DNA of 64,000 bases, taken from Nematopogon swammerdamellus (Eukaryota > Arthropoda > Insecta > Lepidoptera > Adelidae). The position numbers and the translations under genes are program-made. Of this stretch, positions 46,101 to 56,700 are shown piece after piece (within the stretch, counting starts at the first letter, position 1; every line of letters begins with the position of its first letter). Location of the stretch: contig OX336341.1 in the NCBI GenBank assembly GCA_946902875.1, positions 1,550,001-1,614,000 of the forward strand. The letters run 5' to 3'. The notes beneath the pieces are model-generated. The model did not search any database. It was given only the letters and a program-made list of their open reading frames with translations, and was not told the origin of the DNA.

Positions 46101-48994
46101 TTACAGCAAGAGCAGCAACGGATGAGGGAGGAGATCCTCAAAAGCTCCGAACGCCTCAGCGCCCCGGCCTGGGACTCCAGCCTCAACCGCATCCGGATCA
46201 AGTGGAACGCCCGCAAGACAGACGAGGCCAACGGGGGCTACAGTGAACCGTTGCTGAGGCGATATCTCAAGAAGTACGGAGACATTGTAGCCATTGTGAT
46301 GTCGCCGAAGAAGAAAGGCAGCGCCCTGGTGGAATTTGCGACGAAGGAGGCGTCGGAAATGGCCATTGATTTGGAAAAAGGTATGTTTTAAGCAACTAAT
46401 TCTTGAATTATACAAAAATGATTTGTTCGCTGTTATTATATAAAATCATAGGTTTGTCTAGGGAAGTTATTATGACATAAGCTGTAAATTTTTTTCTGTA
46501 TATTTTTTTATAAGCGGTGGGTGGACGAGTCGTGGGCCTGTCTTGCGAGAGGTCCTAGGTTCAAATCCGGTCGGCGTGTACCAATGCGTTATTTCCATAC
46601 ATCGGAATCCGCGGGGCACGAATGATTCAAGGTTGTTTAGTGATGGGACAATGTATCCACAAATATCGAAAATCGATCGTTATTTTAGAATAATATGAAA
46701 TAATGTCGATTATTAAAACTAAGAGTATTTCTATAGAAAATAAGATATAATAAACAAATGTTGTATTTACTTTGTAGGTACAATACAAATCTGTTCAAAC
46801 CACAATTTTAGTTTTATTAGTATGGAATAGAAAGAATTTAATTTTTTTTACCAACTTACACGTGTTACATCATAATGGTCATGAAGACTTTTTTGTTACT
46901 GTTATGAAACTGAATCGATTAGGTTATAAAAATCAACCACCTATTTTTTTATTTAAATACCTACATAAAAAAAATTTTTACTTAAAAAAAAAAGCCCAAG
47001 GTCCAAAATTTTTTATATAGGTTTTACTCCCTATATGATACAGAACCCCCTCCCCCCCCCCCCCCCCCCCCCCCCTTAGCGTACTATGAACTAATTTTGA
47101 AAGACCTTATATAAATATGTATTATATTTACTTAATCGTTAACATAAAGTATACATGTTTATATAAGTACTGTATATAAGTATATAAGTATTCAGCTCTG
47201 AAATATGACATGAATAAAATACAATAAACAAATAAATATGAGTATCGATAACAGTGTCGATTGTTTATTGATCGCCGTAGTCAATCCCTAACAAGGTCGT
47301 ATTCGTGCCCCGCGGATTCCGATGTCTGGTTATTTCTGATGGAAATGCATACATGCATACCTACACCTGTTGCTTCACTGTTCGGAACCGGTGTAAAACT
47401 GTAGGTACCTACCTTCGCTTACTCCCCCTTACAAGGTGGTAGGCTCAAATTGTAGCCGACCCAGCAATCCTCCGCAAGTGTCCGGTATGGCACCTGCCTT
47501 CTCGGAGGTGATATAGGCTGATGCAAGCATGTAAGCATGTGCTTTGGTTCGTCTGACTCACCCACCCATACCCGATTACATATTCATGGTGCAGGATTAT
47601 CGAGCTTGTACTGTACTAAAATATGAATGCTAAATAAACTACATAATAGTAATTCATTCAGAAAATAACAATGTCAATAAAAAGTCAACCTGACCCTTTC
47701 GTCGCCGGGACCGCTAGGGCCCAGTCATGCGCCCAGGCCAAGGCTTTACGAAACTTCCACCGTACTACTACTACCTACAATTAAACCTATTTTTGAAATC
47801 ACTTTTCGAAATCACATATGTGCGACTGAGCGCACAAATATGTGCGACTGGCGCCACCTATTTATATGAAAGCACTTTTTCTAAATCACATATGTGCGCG
47901 CCTGGCCTCACAAAATGACTATAGGTGCACACAAATATGTGCGACTGGCGCCACCTATTTATATGAAAGCACTTTTTCTAAATCACATATGTGCGCGCCT
48001 GGCCTCACAAAATGACTATAGGCGCGCACAAATATGTGCGACTGGCGCCACCTATTTATATGAAAGCACTTTTTCTAAATCACATATGTGTGCGCCTGGC
48101 CTCACAAAATGACTATAGGTGCACACAAATATGTGCGACTGGCGCCACCTATTTATATGAAAGCACTTTTTCTAAATCACATATGTGCGCGCCTGGCCTC
48201 ACAAAATGACTATAGGCGCGCACAAATATGTGCGACTGGCGCCACCTATTTATATGAAAGCACTTTTTCTAAATCACATATGTGTGCGCCTGGCCTCACA
48301 AAATGACTATAGGTGCACACAAATATGTGCGACTGGCGCCACCTATTTATATGAAAGCACTTTTTCTAAATCACATATGTGCGCGCCTGGCCTCACAAAA
48401 TGACTATCATCATCATCATCATCATCAGCCTGTATCGGTCCACTGCTGGACATAGGCCTCTCCCAAGGCACGCCACCACACGCGGTCTTCCGCTCTTCTC
48501 ATCCATCCACTCCCGGCTACCTTTTTTAGGTCATCTGTCCACCTATGACTATAGGCGCGCACAAATATGTGCGACTAGCGCCACCTATTTATATGAAAGC
48601 ACTTTTTCTAAATCACATATGTGCGCGCCTGGCCTCACAAAATGACTATAGGTGCACACAAATATGTGCGACTGGCGCCGAAAGGGTTAACACTAACGGA
48701 TTATGCCATAAGTGGTTTAAAGTTTATTTTAACTTTGGTATATATTTATCATGTTGTGAATATATATGATGCGATGTAATGTTTTTAAATGAACTCCATA
48801 ACTTTATTGCAGGTCTACCGGAGAACCCGCTAACACTGAAATGGATGAACGACGCGTCTGTGGCCTCGAGCAAACGACAGGAGAAGTCGTCACTCGTGTC
48901 GGACCGAGACTACGAGTCTGTCGTACTGACCAAGATGCGACAAGCGGCCGAGCGACAGAAACTCATCGAGGAGATGATGAAAGAAGATCAATGA
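40180..48994 (+). CDS. DNAJC17: DNAJC17, J-domain and RRM spliceosome-associated protein (5 exons)
   Basis: Exons 40180-40254, 44017-44198, 45280-45403, 46083-46380 and 48813-48994 join in phase to 286 residues (human about 304). The J domain covers residues about 9-75: [18 protein letters not shown], the catalytic HPD at 38-40, then [20 protein letters not shown] and AAYDKV. A charged coiled-coil stretch follows in exons 3-4 ([16 protein letters not shown]). An RRM-like domain (about 165-245) has [29 protein letters not shown] and LKWMND. The C-terminus [20 protein letters not shown] is a strong family signature. DNAJC17 is a nuclear co-chaperone associated with splicing factors. The 5' UTR may include a further exon, as an acceptor-like tttgcag precedes the ATG by 18 bases. 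Confidence 0.95.
40572..40968 (-). mobile_element. SINE-B, full length, young copy
   Basis: Poly-T start, reversed body, then reversed head: B box 40831-40847, 5S-like core 40867-40910, A box 40936-40950. It is nearly identical to the copy at 61222-61615. Confidence 0.8.
41015..41215 (+). mobile_element. Repeat C, partial
   Basis: aaggacaagatgccgtgc, then tctcaccttgccacgg, then the ggtgttgtgctgtaattta blocks. Confidence 0.55.
41402..42600 (+). mobile_element. LINE-E 3' ends in DNAJC17 intron 1
   Basis: Two copies, 41402-41535 and 42480-42600: gggataagtccgcctttgc, then an ataaag/ATCT tail. Between them 41850-41900 is a reversed LINE end with (ATCAA)n. The rest of the intron stretch has no gene. 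Confidence 0.5.
42700..42840 (+). mobile_element. LINE-A 3' scrap
   Basis: gggcacctgtcaggccggca, gcgaccgaatgcccatgggc, then an A tail. Confidence 0.6.
42970..43926 (-). mobile_element. Retroelement RNase H domain, uninterrupted fragment
   Basis: An open minus-strand frame of about 318 codons between stops. RNase H acidic residues are all present: IYTDGSK, AECVGI, SDSASV and [12 protein letters not shown], with WIKGHSGS before the last. A C-terminal CRAC...H.LLEC motif follows, typical of LINE ORF2 ends. No RT is upstream, so this is a 5'-truncated non-LTR copy (I/R1/jockey-type elements with RNase H) antisense in DNAJC17 intron 1. Lack of stops suggests it is fairly young. Confidence 0.8.
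44225..44490 (-). mobile_element. SINE-B, diverged, with head
   Basis: Reversed body remnants, then the reversed 5S-like core (gcggtcacccatctaagcac) and A box (gcaccattgagctacc). Confidence 0.55.
44622..45000 (-). mobile_element. Repeat C with duplicated end module
   Basis: Full reverse copy. The terminal block (catgggtagagatgcagtgg ... cacacggtactg) is present twice in tandem (44887-44943 and 44944-45002). Confidence 0.65.
45810..45992 (+). mobile_element. LINE-A 3' scrap
   Basis: Encodes [20 protein letters not shown], then the usual end and a poly-A, in DNAJC17 intron 3. Confidence 0.6.
46508..47590 (+). mobile_element. tRNA-SINE-D split by a hAT MITE
   Basis: Head at 46508-46595 (gcggtgggtgg...; B box taggttcaaatccg). 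The body resumes at 47337 (gcatacctacacctgttgct) to 47590. The insert at 46596-47328 interrupts it. Confidence 0.7.
46596..47328. mobile_element. hAT-type MITE, 733 bp
   Basis: Ends CATACATCGGAATCC... / ...GGATTCCGATGTCTG form a 28-bp TIR with few mismatches, including CATCGGAATCCGCGGGGCAC. GTTATTTC occurs on both sides (46588-46595, 47329-47336) as an 8-bp target duplication. No transposase. It contains a run of 24 C (47052-47075). Confidence 0.85.
47820..48690. repeat. 97-bp tandem array
   Basis: About eight units with period 97. Each has caaatatgtgcgactggcgc, cacctatttatatgaaagca and cacatatgtg. Two unit types alternate (aggtgcacac versus aggcgcgcac). One RTE scrap is inserted at 48408-48544. 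It lies in DNAJC17 intron 4. Confidence 0.9.
48408..48544 (-). mobile_element. RTE LINE 3' scrap inserted in the tandem array
   Basis: The minus strand encodes [20 protein letters not shown] and then the usual C-terminus with a (GAT)n tail. ATGACTAT flanks both sides (48400-48407 and 48545-48552). Confidence 0.8.
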
Positions 48995-49169
48995 TTATAG
49001 ATTATGGAAACTTAGGATTGATGTTTAGGACTGTCTGCAGTTGCTGAATGTACAACTACAAAACAAAAACAAAACTATAAGTTAAATGTTCTTCATAATT
49101 TATTACAATATGAAACCACGACAATAGACATTCCACTGGTTTGAAACTCTCATTCCTTCCGATGCCTCT

Positions 49170-49375
49170 TGCCAGGAGGTAGGCTCAAACTATAGCAGAT
49201 TGGTACCACCGCACTGGATCTAAGATGGCCGCATAGCAGCCTCGGCTGTGTTCTCTAGTTCAGTATAGCCAGCAATCCAAAGTCTTCAGTATGACACCTA
49301 CCTTCTCGGAGGTGATATGGGCTGGTTGGCTCAACCACCCATACCGGATTACATAAAAAAATAAATAAAATAAAT
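49170..49375 (+). mobile_element. tRNA-SINE-D body copy in the DNAJC17 3' region
   Basis: Ends ggattacataaaaaaataaataaa, so its tail supplies AATAAA hexamers downstream of the DNAJC17 stop. Confidence 0.6.
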
Positions 49376-49481
49376 TGTACACATCCAAGTCCAGGCAGAC
49401 GATTCAACAAGTGAACATAATTACCTAAGTAGGTATATTGTAATATATTAGCTTAACCATAATGTAATTTATAAATGTATC

Positions 49482-49487
49482 AATAAA
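49482..49487 (+). promoter_or_regulatory. Candidate DNAJC17 polyadenylation signal
   Basis: AATAAA in gtatcaataaatggatg, about 490 bases after the stop. The only earlier hexamers are in the SINE-D tail near 49360-49372. Confidence 0.4.
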
Positions 49488-49856
49488 TGGATGAAAAGAG
49501 TTTGATGTTTGTAATATTTTCATTTACATGTCGAGAATGGACCGTTTGCTTTTCTGATTAATCTGGACGAAAGATCACACAATTCTACTGAACAACCTCT
49601 GTCAAATAATTACTGTATCAAATGGTAATACTACCAAATTATTCAAAATAATTTATTTACAAAGAAATCAAGCTATTATACAACTCCTCCTCACATTCGC
49701 TGTTCATTAGAAATATAGATATAGCAAATATTGCTATATTGGTATATTATAGTATATTATAGTTATTTTCCTTATATTATATTTTACATTCCCACACTCA
49801 AGTCTTTTGCTACCACCACCACTTATATCTTGCAACATACAACTCTCAAACATCCA

Positions 49857-49980
49857 AAGGTTGACTGGGAGAAATCCCTGTAAGGGATAAGTCCGCCTTT
49901 GCCCCTCATGTAAATTTCTTATTGTGTTTATGTTAAATGTTTTTTGGAGCAATAAAGTATTTCTATCTATCAATTTTTAT
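49857..49980 (+). mobile_element. LINE-E 3' end
   Basis: aggttgactgggagaaatcc, gtaagggataagtccgcct, ggagcaataaag, then an ATCT tail. Confidence 0.55.
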
Positions 49981-50713
49981 TTCCAAAATATATCGAACAC
50001 ATTAGTCTAATCCAGTTGAAGTTATTCCCAAAAGTTTCCCTGTGCTCGATTTACACTTTAACTTACGTATTTCTAACATTTTAACATTTTATATGGTTTA
50101 AATTTAGACTTAACTAATTCTTGTTTTATGGGCATCATATGTACACCAGTAGCGATTCCTGATGCTGAGCATTGGGTTGGCTCTGGCTAAGTAATAATTT
50201 TTTTCATAATTTCATGTAACCAATGAATAATCACTTTAAATTTAAAAAAACACCGCACAGGATTCATCCATACCAGGTCCATACCTACATAACGAAATAT
50301 ATGCAGCTATCAACTCACACACGCACACACAACACACATAGCTAGCTAGTCGCAGCGGCAGCGCGCGCACACACACACCTAGCTCTCTAGTCGCTAAATG
50401 TGCTCCGCTGCGCCAACTCAGAAGGCTGATCAGCGGGACAGTGGGACATCGGCCGCTTGTATGGAATACGATGGCGCTTCAGATGTAGCCAACTGGCCAA
50501 TGAATGCCGTCGTCGCCTGCGTTTGACGCGCGCGAAATTTCAAATTATGGATATAATAAATAATATAACCCCGATATTTTTTCACATTTGTTTTTGATTA
50601 ATTCGATATTTAATGGTGGTTTGGTGGTGGTAATTCATTTTATATGGTTTGGCGGCGCCAACCTAGCCAACTTAAAGTAATCACCACTTATGTACACCAC
50701 CATTGCGTAACAA
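49981..50713. other. DNAJC17-CWF19L2 spacer
   Basis: No gene. There is a CA-rich patch at 50310-50380 and mixed GC sequence to 50530. ATTAAA on the minus strand (50609-50614) is a possible CWF19L2 polyadenylation signal, about 100 bases past its stop. Confidence 0.45.
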
Positions 50714-53700
50714 TTAAATCTTGCTCTTGGACACCGTGTCGAACTTCTTCCAAAGCTGAACAAACTCGGAGACCTTCCTGCGCAGCTGGTCGCCCTGCTC
50801 CCGCTGCGGCTTCTTCCACAGCTGGTGGTCCAGGTCCAGGATCCCACCGATTATCTCCTGCAGCACACGCACAAACAATCATCAGTTCATATAATGATGT
50901 AGCTATTGTATTTAGCAGCAACATGTACAAGTTGTACAATCTGTGATAAATGTTTTTAATTGAACTGTTTCGTTCTAAACTATATGTATAATTACTTTAT
51001 TTCTTTACTTACACGTTTTTTTCTTATATTAATTTTACATATTTACAAGTAACTTAATCTAAAATGAATATAAAAAATAAACGGAGTTTCCAACACCGGC
51101 GGCGGGGCGAACCCAGGCTACCGATGGTCGGGTCCCAAAGAGAGAAACCTCCGGACGATGCATGCCGTGTCGAGCAGGGCTGGGTTCTGGATCTGGCCCT
51201 TGACCCAACCGCTCAGCGGAGCCTCTCAAGGTGGTGGTCGAGGCTCTTCGCTATCAGCCCATGCGCCGAAACGACTTACTTTTATTATTATTATTATAGC
51301 CTAATGCGCTGTCGCTATATTCATTTATAATTTTTTATTTATTTATTATAAATTTCTTTTTGTTTTTTTTTTTTCAACGATAAGTAATTTAAAACGCTTC
51401 AGCGCACGCTATGCTGGGCTTCGGCCTCTCGCGTTCGTGAGGTGCGGTCTACTCTCCCTGGCTTGACTTTTATAACTCTTTAAAATATCGACCCCATACC
51501 AGCAGCGCATGAAAGCATAATAAAAATCTGTTGAACTACACTTTATGTTCAGGAACAACATGATTACATGGTGCCAGAATACAATACATACATACATAAC
51601 ACACGCTGTATCCCGACAATCGGGGTAAGCAGAGTAATCGGTGTTGCACATGAAGAAATCTCTTATAGTTAATAAGTTCGCCTCCGAAATGTTCTAGTTT
51701 CGGTTAGTACAATGTTTTTCTTTCAATTGTGTGCAATAAAGAAAAGATGACGCTGTCCAGCCTGTATTCTCTTATCGATTATCGTAAATATAGCGGTAGC
51801 CGCAGCTCCGTCTCACAAGACACATTGAGAAGCTCGTTGGAGCGAGTGAGACGGACCATGAGAAATTGCTGGTAGGGATGAGAAAGATAGAAATTGGCTA
51901 ATATAGAATAGCATCGTTAGGGATCTACAAGTCCTGTTGGGCGAAATGTATCGACAAAAATGTCGAATAGAAAACATGGTTAATACCTTAAAATCTATCA
52001 TGAAGAACAACCTCGACAAAGATGGTGTAAAACCAAATTTAAAATAATTCGAAAGAGATTCTATTCTAATGCAATATCCTTACCTCAGCAAAGTTATTTG
52101 GAAACAGCTGTTGGTCCTCAATAACATGTGCGAATCCCGCGTCCATCCCGAAATCCACCCAAAAATAAGGCAGACCCTTCGGTATCCCCTTCCTTATGTT
52201 CTTCCCCTTAAGATCCACCACTTTTTTATTCATAGACCATTCTGCCTCACACTCCAGGAGTGCTTTCTTGAAGTAAATAGGGGCCGTGTCGCCGACGTCC
52301 CTCGGCATGGGGACACAGTTGATAACGAGATGGGGGTACTTGTGCAGTCGTACGGCCGTTTCGAAGAACACAACATCCTCGTCTTGCGAGTTGAAGAAGT
52401 TGACGAGAGCTTTGCGGAAATTCTGGAAGAAAAGATTGCATATTTATTGAGGAATAAGTAACAGTTCACCGCTATACGGTAAGTTTTTGTTAAGAGTGCC
52501 AATCAATACTCTTGCTGAACACAACTATCTCCATTGTTCATAGTAGGTGTTTTCTGTGGGAAGGTGGGACCAGATTAGTGAGATCAATAGGAACACAGAA
52601 GTATACTAATTTTGTTTTGAATTCAGAGGGGGACAAAAATTAGAAACAATTTACTTATTCACAAATTTAATGTAAAAACTCTAATATTCTAATGTGATGT
52701 GAGAAAAGTGCAATAATTATATTAAACTATTAATAGACTAGTTACTATTATAGATGTCAATATATGCACAATACATATTTGAACTATAAGTAAATCAAAT
52801 GTAAAAATCATATGTTTTATAGGCATGGGGAGAGATGCAGTGGGGCTATTCTTTTTAAATACCGGCCCCACACGGTACATCGGTACCCAATCGGTAAATA
52901 TTTATCTTCTTTCAGTTTGAGCAGGAGAGTACGGCAGAAATTATGACGGAAGACACACAACTCACCAAAATCGCATCACACAAACTTGGGGTTTGTGTGT
53001 CAACGACCTCGAGGGCATCAATATCAGTCGATAAAACAGTTTTTACCAAAGACAATATGAAAACGATCCTCACCATAACCTCCTCCCAAACGTCCTCATC
53101 CAACGCGGTGACGCAAGTGGCGTGCTGCACCGTCGTTATAACACAATGCCCCTTAGTCAGAGACTTCCTGGCCGGCAGCGACAAGTAAACCTTGCTCCCA
53201 CAGCTCACCATTAAGTGCTTCATCATTGTTTTCGATCCGACGCAGTAATCGCACCCGTCCAAAGACTAGAAGAAAGCAACCATGAATTTTTTTCAAATTT
53301 TTTTTTTTGGAAACTGACACGGTTGGCTACTTCACCTACAACATCCGTGATGTCAGCCCATAACACCGGGTGAACTAGGTGCCACGTCAGTGCTTCCCTT
53401 CGGTCGAGCCGGCTACACTGAACTGGACGGAAAACACAAACTATTTACATAGCCGTTTGTTTTGACCGACCTTTCATTCAGTGTGGTGGTTTTATTTACA
53501 CATTTTACACAAAAATTAAGGTTGTTTTTGTTTTAATCCGGTATGCGTGGATGAGTCAGAGAGGCCAGAGCACATGCTCCGGCCAGCCAATATCACCGCA
53601 TCTTCCCGCGAGTTTGTTTCCCGAATCCTTTAACCTGGGTGTCTTCAAACATCATTATTAACAAGCTAGTCAGCCCGGCAGCAGTCCGCAAATTTGCTGG

Positions 53701-56700
53701 AACGGCACCTAAATCAGTGGCGGATCCAGGTGGGGGGCTTTCTAATTGAGCTCTGCAATTAGAAAAGAAAAATGTGCGGAAAACCAAAATCATTGCGCCG
53801 GCAACCCTGTCGTGTGAACGACCGTAGGTAGGGTGCAAGGATAAGTGAAGAAAAATCTGAGAATACGTCCAGCATTGGCGTGCTTCTACACCGACGACGA
53901 TGATGATGCGCCCCTCCCTTGAGGTTTTTCTGAATCCGCTACTGGCCTAAATTAGTGTGGTTTCGCAAGGAGAGGTGATTTTGGCTCTGTAGATCACCAT
54001 GTAGTGCACCAATGGTCCCTCGGCACGGCCGCCCATGTTGGTTTATACATAAAAAAATATATATGTTCAAGAAGTTGGCATTCCGGTTACTTTCCTTTGG
54101 ATTGCTGGCTATATTTTACTAGAGAAGAACACAGCTGATGCGGCCATCTCACGGTGGTACCAACACGGTCGGCTACAATAAATTTAAAAAAAGCCACAGT
54201 TGCACTCCGGGAGTGCCGGCAGAAGTGAAAACTTTTTGTATTTCCGAAAATAATTCTTAGGTGGTTATAAAAAAACTAAACACCCTAAAACAAATTTAAA
54301 CACCGTAACATTGCTTAAAAAAGAAAACAAAAGAAAAAAAAACAAAAAAAAAATTTGAGGGAGACGAACAGAATTGATCCCGAGCCACTCGTAACTTAAC
54401 CCTTAATGCAATGGCTTAAGGTTACATTTGAAATAATAAAAATAAATCTGACGCTGATGCGATGACGCGAGTTTAACATTTTTTACCCACCTAAAAAAGT
54501 GCCAAGCGCCGCTAAAGAAGTTTTCACTTCAAAAAAATACACATATTTTACATCTTTTATTTGGACTTTTATTAGTCGTTTTCAGAGAACAAAATGTTAC
54601 GTATATATATATGTTACAAGTTTAATGTGTGAAATTATGATGACGAATGGATAGATATGGCGTTGTCATGGGTTTGAATTTTTCGAATGTATCTATGGTT
54701 TAATGGACAATATTTAGGCCGGGTGAATGATGTGCGCCGAGGTTCCAGGTCTATGATCATTCCCAGGTTCTTTGATCCACTGAATGACTTAATGATGCGG
54801 ACGGTGAAGCTTAGATTAAAGTAAGTTTGATGGTTCCGACTGTGTGTGGGGATGGGAAGAGGCGAGTTTACTGAGTTAGATGTGAATCTGTGGCGATTCA
54901 TCCTAATGTGTAGTGGTTGATGTATCCAATGTATGTAACTAAAACTAAATAAATCACCTTTTCCAACTTGACATGCTCCTTTATAGCCCTCTGTTTGTTC
55001 CGCTCGTCCTCCTTGCCGCGGTTGACATTTTTGGATATCTCCTCAGTGAATATGTCCTCAAGGTCGTCGTTGGGGTTCGTGTGTTTGGATGCGATTTTGG
55101 CGAGTTGCGCTTCTTCGTCGTAATTGCTGCCATATTTTTCCTGCTCAAACTGAAAGGTGACAAAATTTTGTACTCTATGGAACCTACGAATGACAGTACC
55201 TTAGGTAGTTAAAAAGAATAGCCCACTGCATCTCTCCCCGTGCATGTCGTAAAAGGTGACTAACGAATAAGGACAAGATGCCGTGCTAAAGGGCGACAGG
55301 TTAGCCACCTCTCACCTTGGCAGGATACTTCCGACAAGTCATGTAGCAGGTGGGCCTTCGTGCCTCACTTGCTGCTTAATAGTTATCCTAATACTTTGCT
55401 GAAGGTGGTGATAGGTGTTGTGCTCTTGTGACTTGTGATTACTCTGCTTACTCCGATTTTCGGGATACAGCCTGATGGTAGGTATGTATGGTATGTATAA
55501 AAAAGGGCTTACCATTTCAGAGAGAGACTGCCCATCGTCATTGCTAAAGTATTTCATCCTCTCCCCAGCCATGTGAGTCTCCGCTTTCCGTTTGCCTCTC
55601 TTACTTCTAGGATCACCAGCTTGTGCTGACTTAGTGAGGGGTCGACTGTCACCTCGACTGCTTGTCGACATCAGCATTATGTTTTCAGGAATGTCTGCAG
55701 GTTTACCTGCATTCGGATTTTCTTTCCTATATGTTCTTGCCTCTTCGAGTTTTGATTTTAATTTATTAACTAGGTCGGTGTCCCCCATGATTTCTGCTTT
55801 GACAATTTTAGCAGCTAACTTATTCATTTTTTCATCGCTCAAGAATTTATCGTCTTCAAGAACGGGTTTGCTTTCTTTAATCTCAATTACCTCAGTGTCT
55901 AGTGGTTGTGTGGTTTCTTCGAATCGTTCCGTCTGACGTTCTGAATAATTGTTTTCTGTTCGTTTTCGCCAGCTGGACGAATCACGCTCTCTACTTCTGT
56001 AGGAGTCATCATTGGAACTTCGAGGTTTCTTGTCGGATTTTCCATAAAAATCATCATCGTAATTCGGTTTTTTAAAGCCCTTTGACCTTTCAGATGACCT
56101 ATAGAAATCATCACTGACATTCGGTTTCTTGAAGTCTTTCGATCTATTGGAGCTGTACTCTTCATCTTTACTAGGTGATTTGAATTTCGAATTCGATAGT
56201 GTATCGTTGTCATCTGCTCTACGGGACGACTTATAATAATCGTTTTTATCTGGTCTTTTGAATTCGGAACGTTTAGATCTGTCGTATAAATTGTCATCAT
56301 TTGCTGGTCTTTTAAAAGGTTTTTTTGCTATCAGTTCTGCTGAACTGGTCGGCAATCCAGATCCTCCGTCTCTCCAATAAGGGTTGAGCTCTCTGGTACT
56401 CGTGGCAGGGTTATAGGAGTCAATGTTTTTTTTCTCCTTTTCCTTCTTCTCAGTACGAATGTCATCCTTTGTGTACGTCGCGATCACACCGGTCATGGAC
56501 ATCCAGTCGTCTCGGGATGAACTCTGCGAGTCGTGACTCAGTTTTGTGGCGATCTCTTTCTGCTGTTCAACCCACTCGTCTGACTCTGATCCACTTGAAG
56601 ACTGGAATTTGAAAGACAGGTTTGTGATATAGTGAAAATGTATGATAATAAAATGTAATATTAACAGGCTAAAGTCTGTTTTTTTTGGAAGACGGAGTAA

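Noticed and set aside
47820..48690. Regularly spaced repeats resembling a CRISPR array
   Set aside because: The whole 97-bp unit repeats without unique spacers, and the context is a eukaryotic intron.
47727..48769. Series of overlapping 60-90-residue frames with near-identical sequence
   Set aside because: These are by-products of the 97-bp tandem repeat (period 3n+1). There is no start context, conservation or splice structure.
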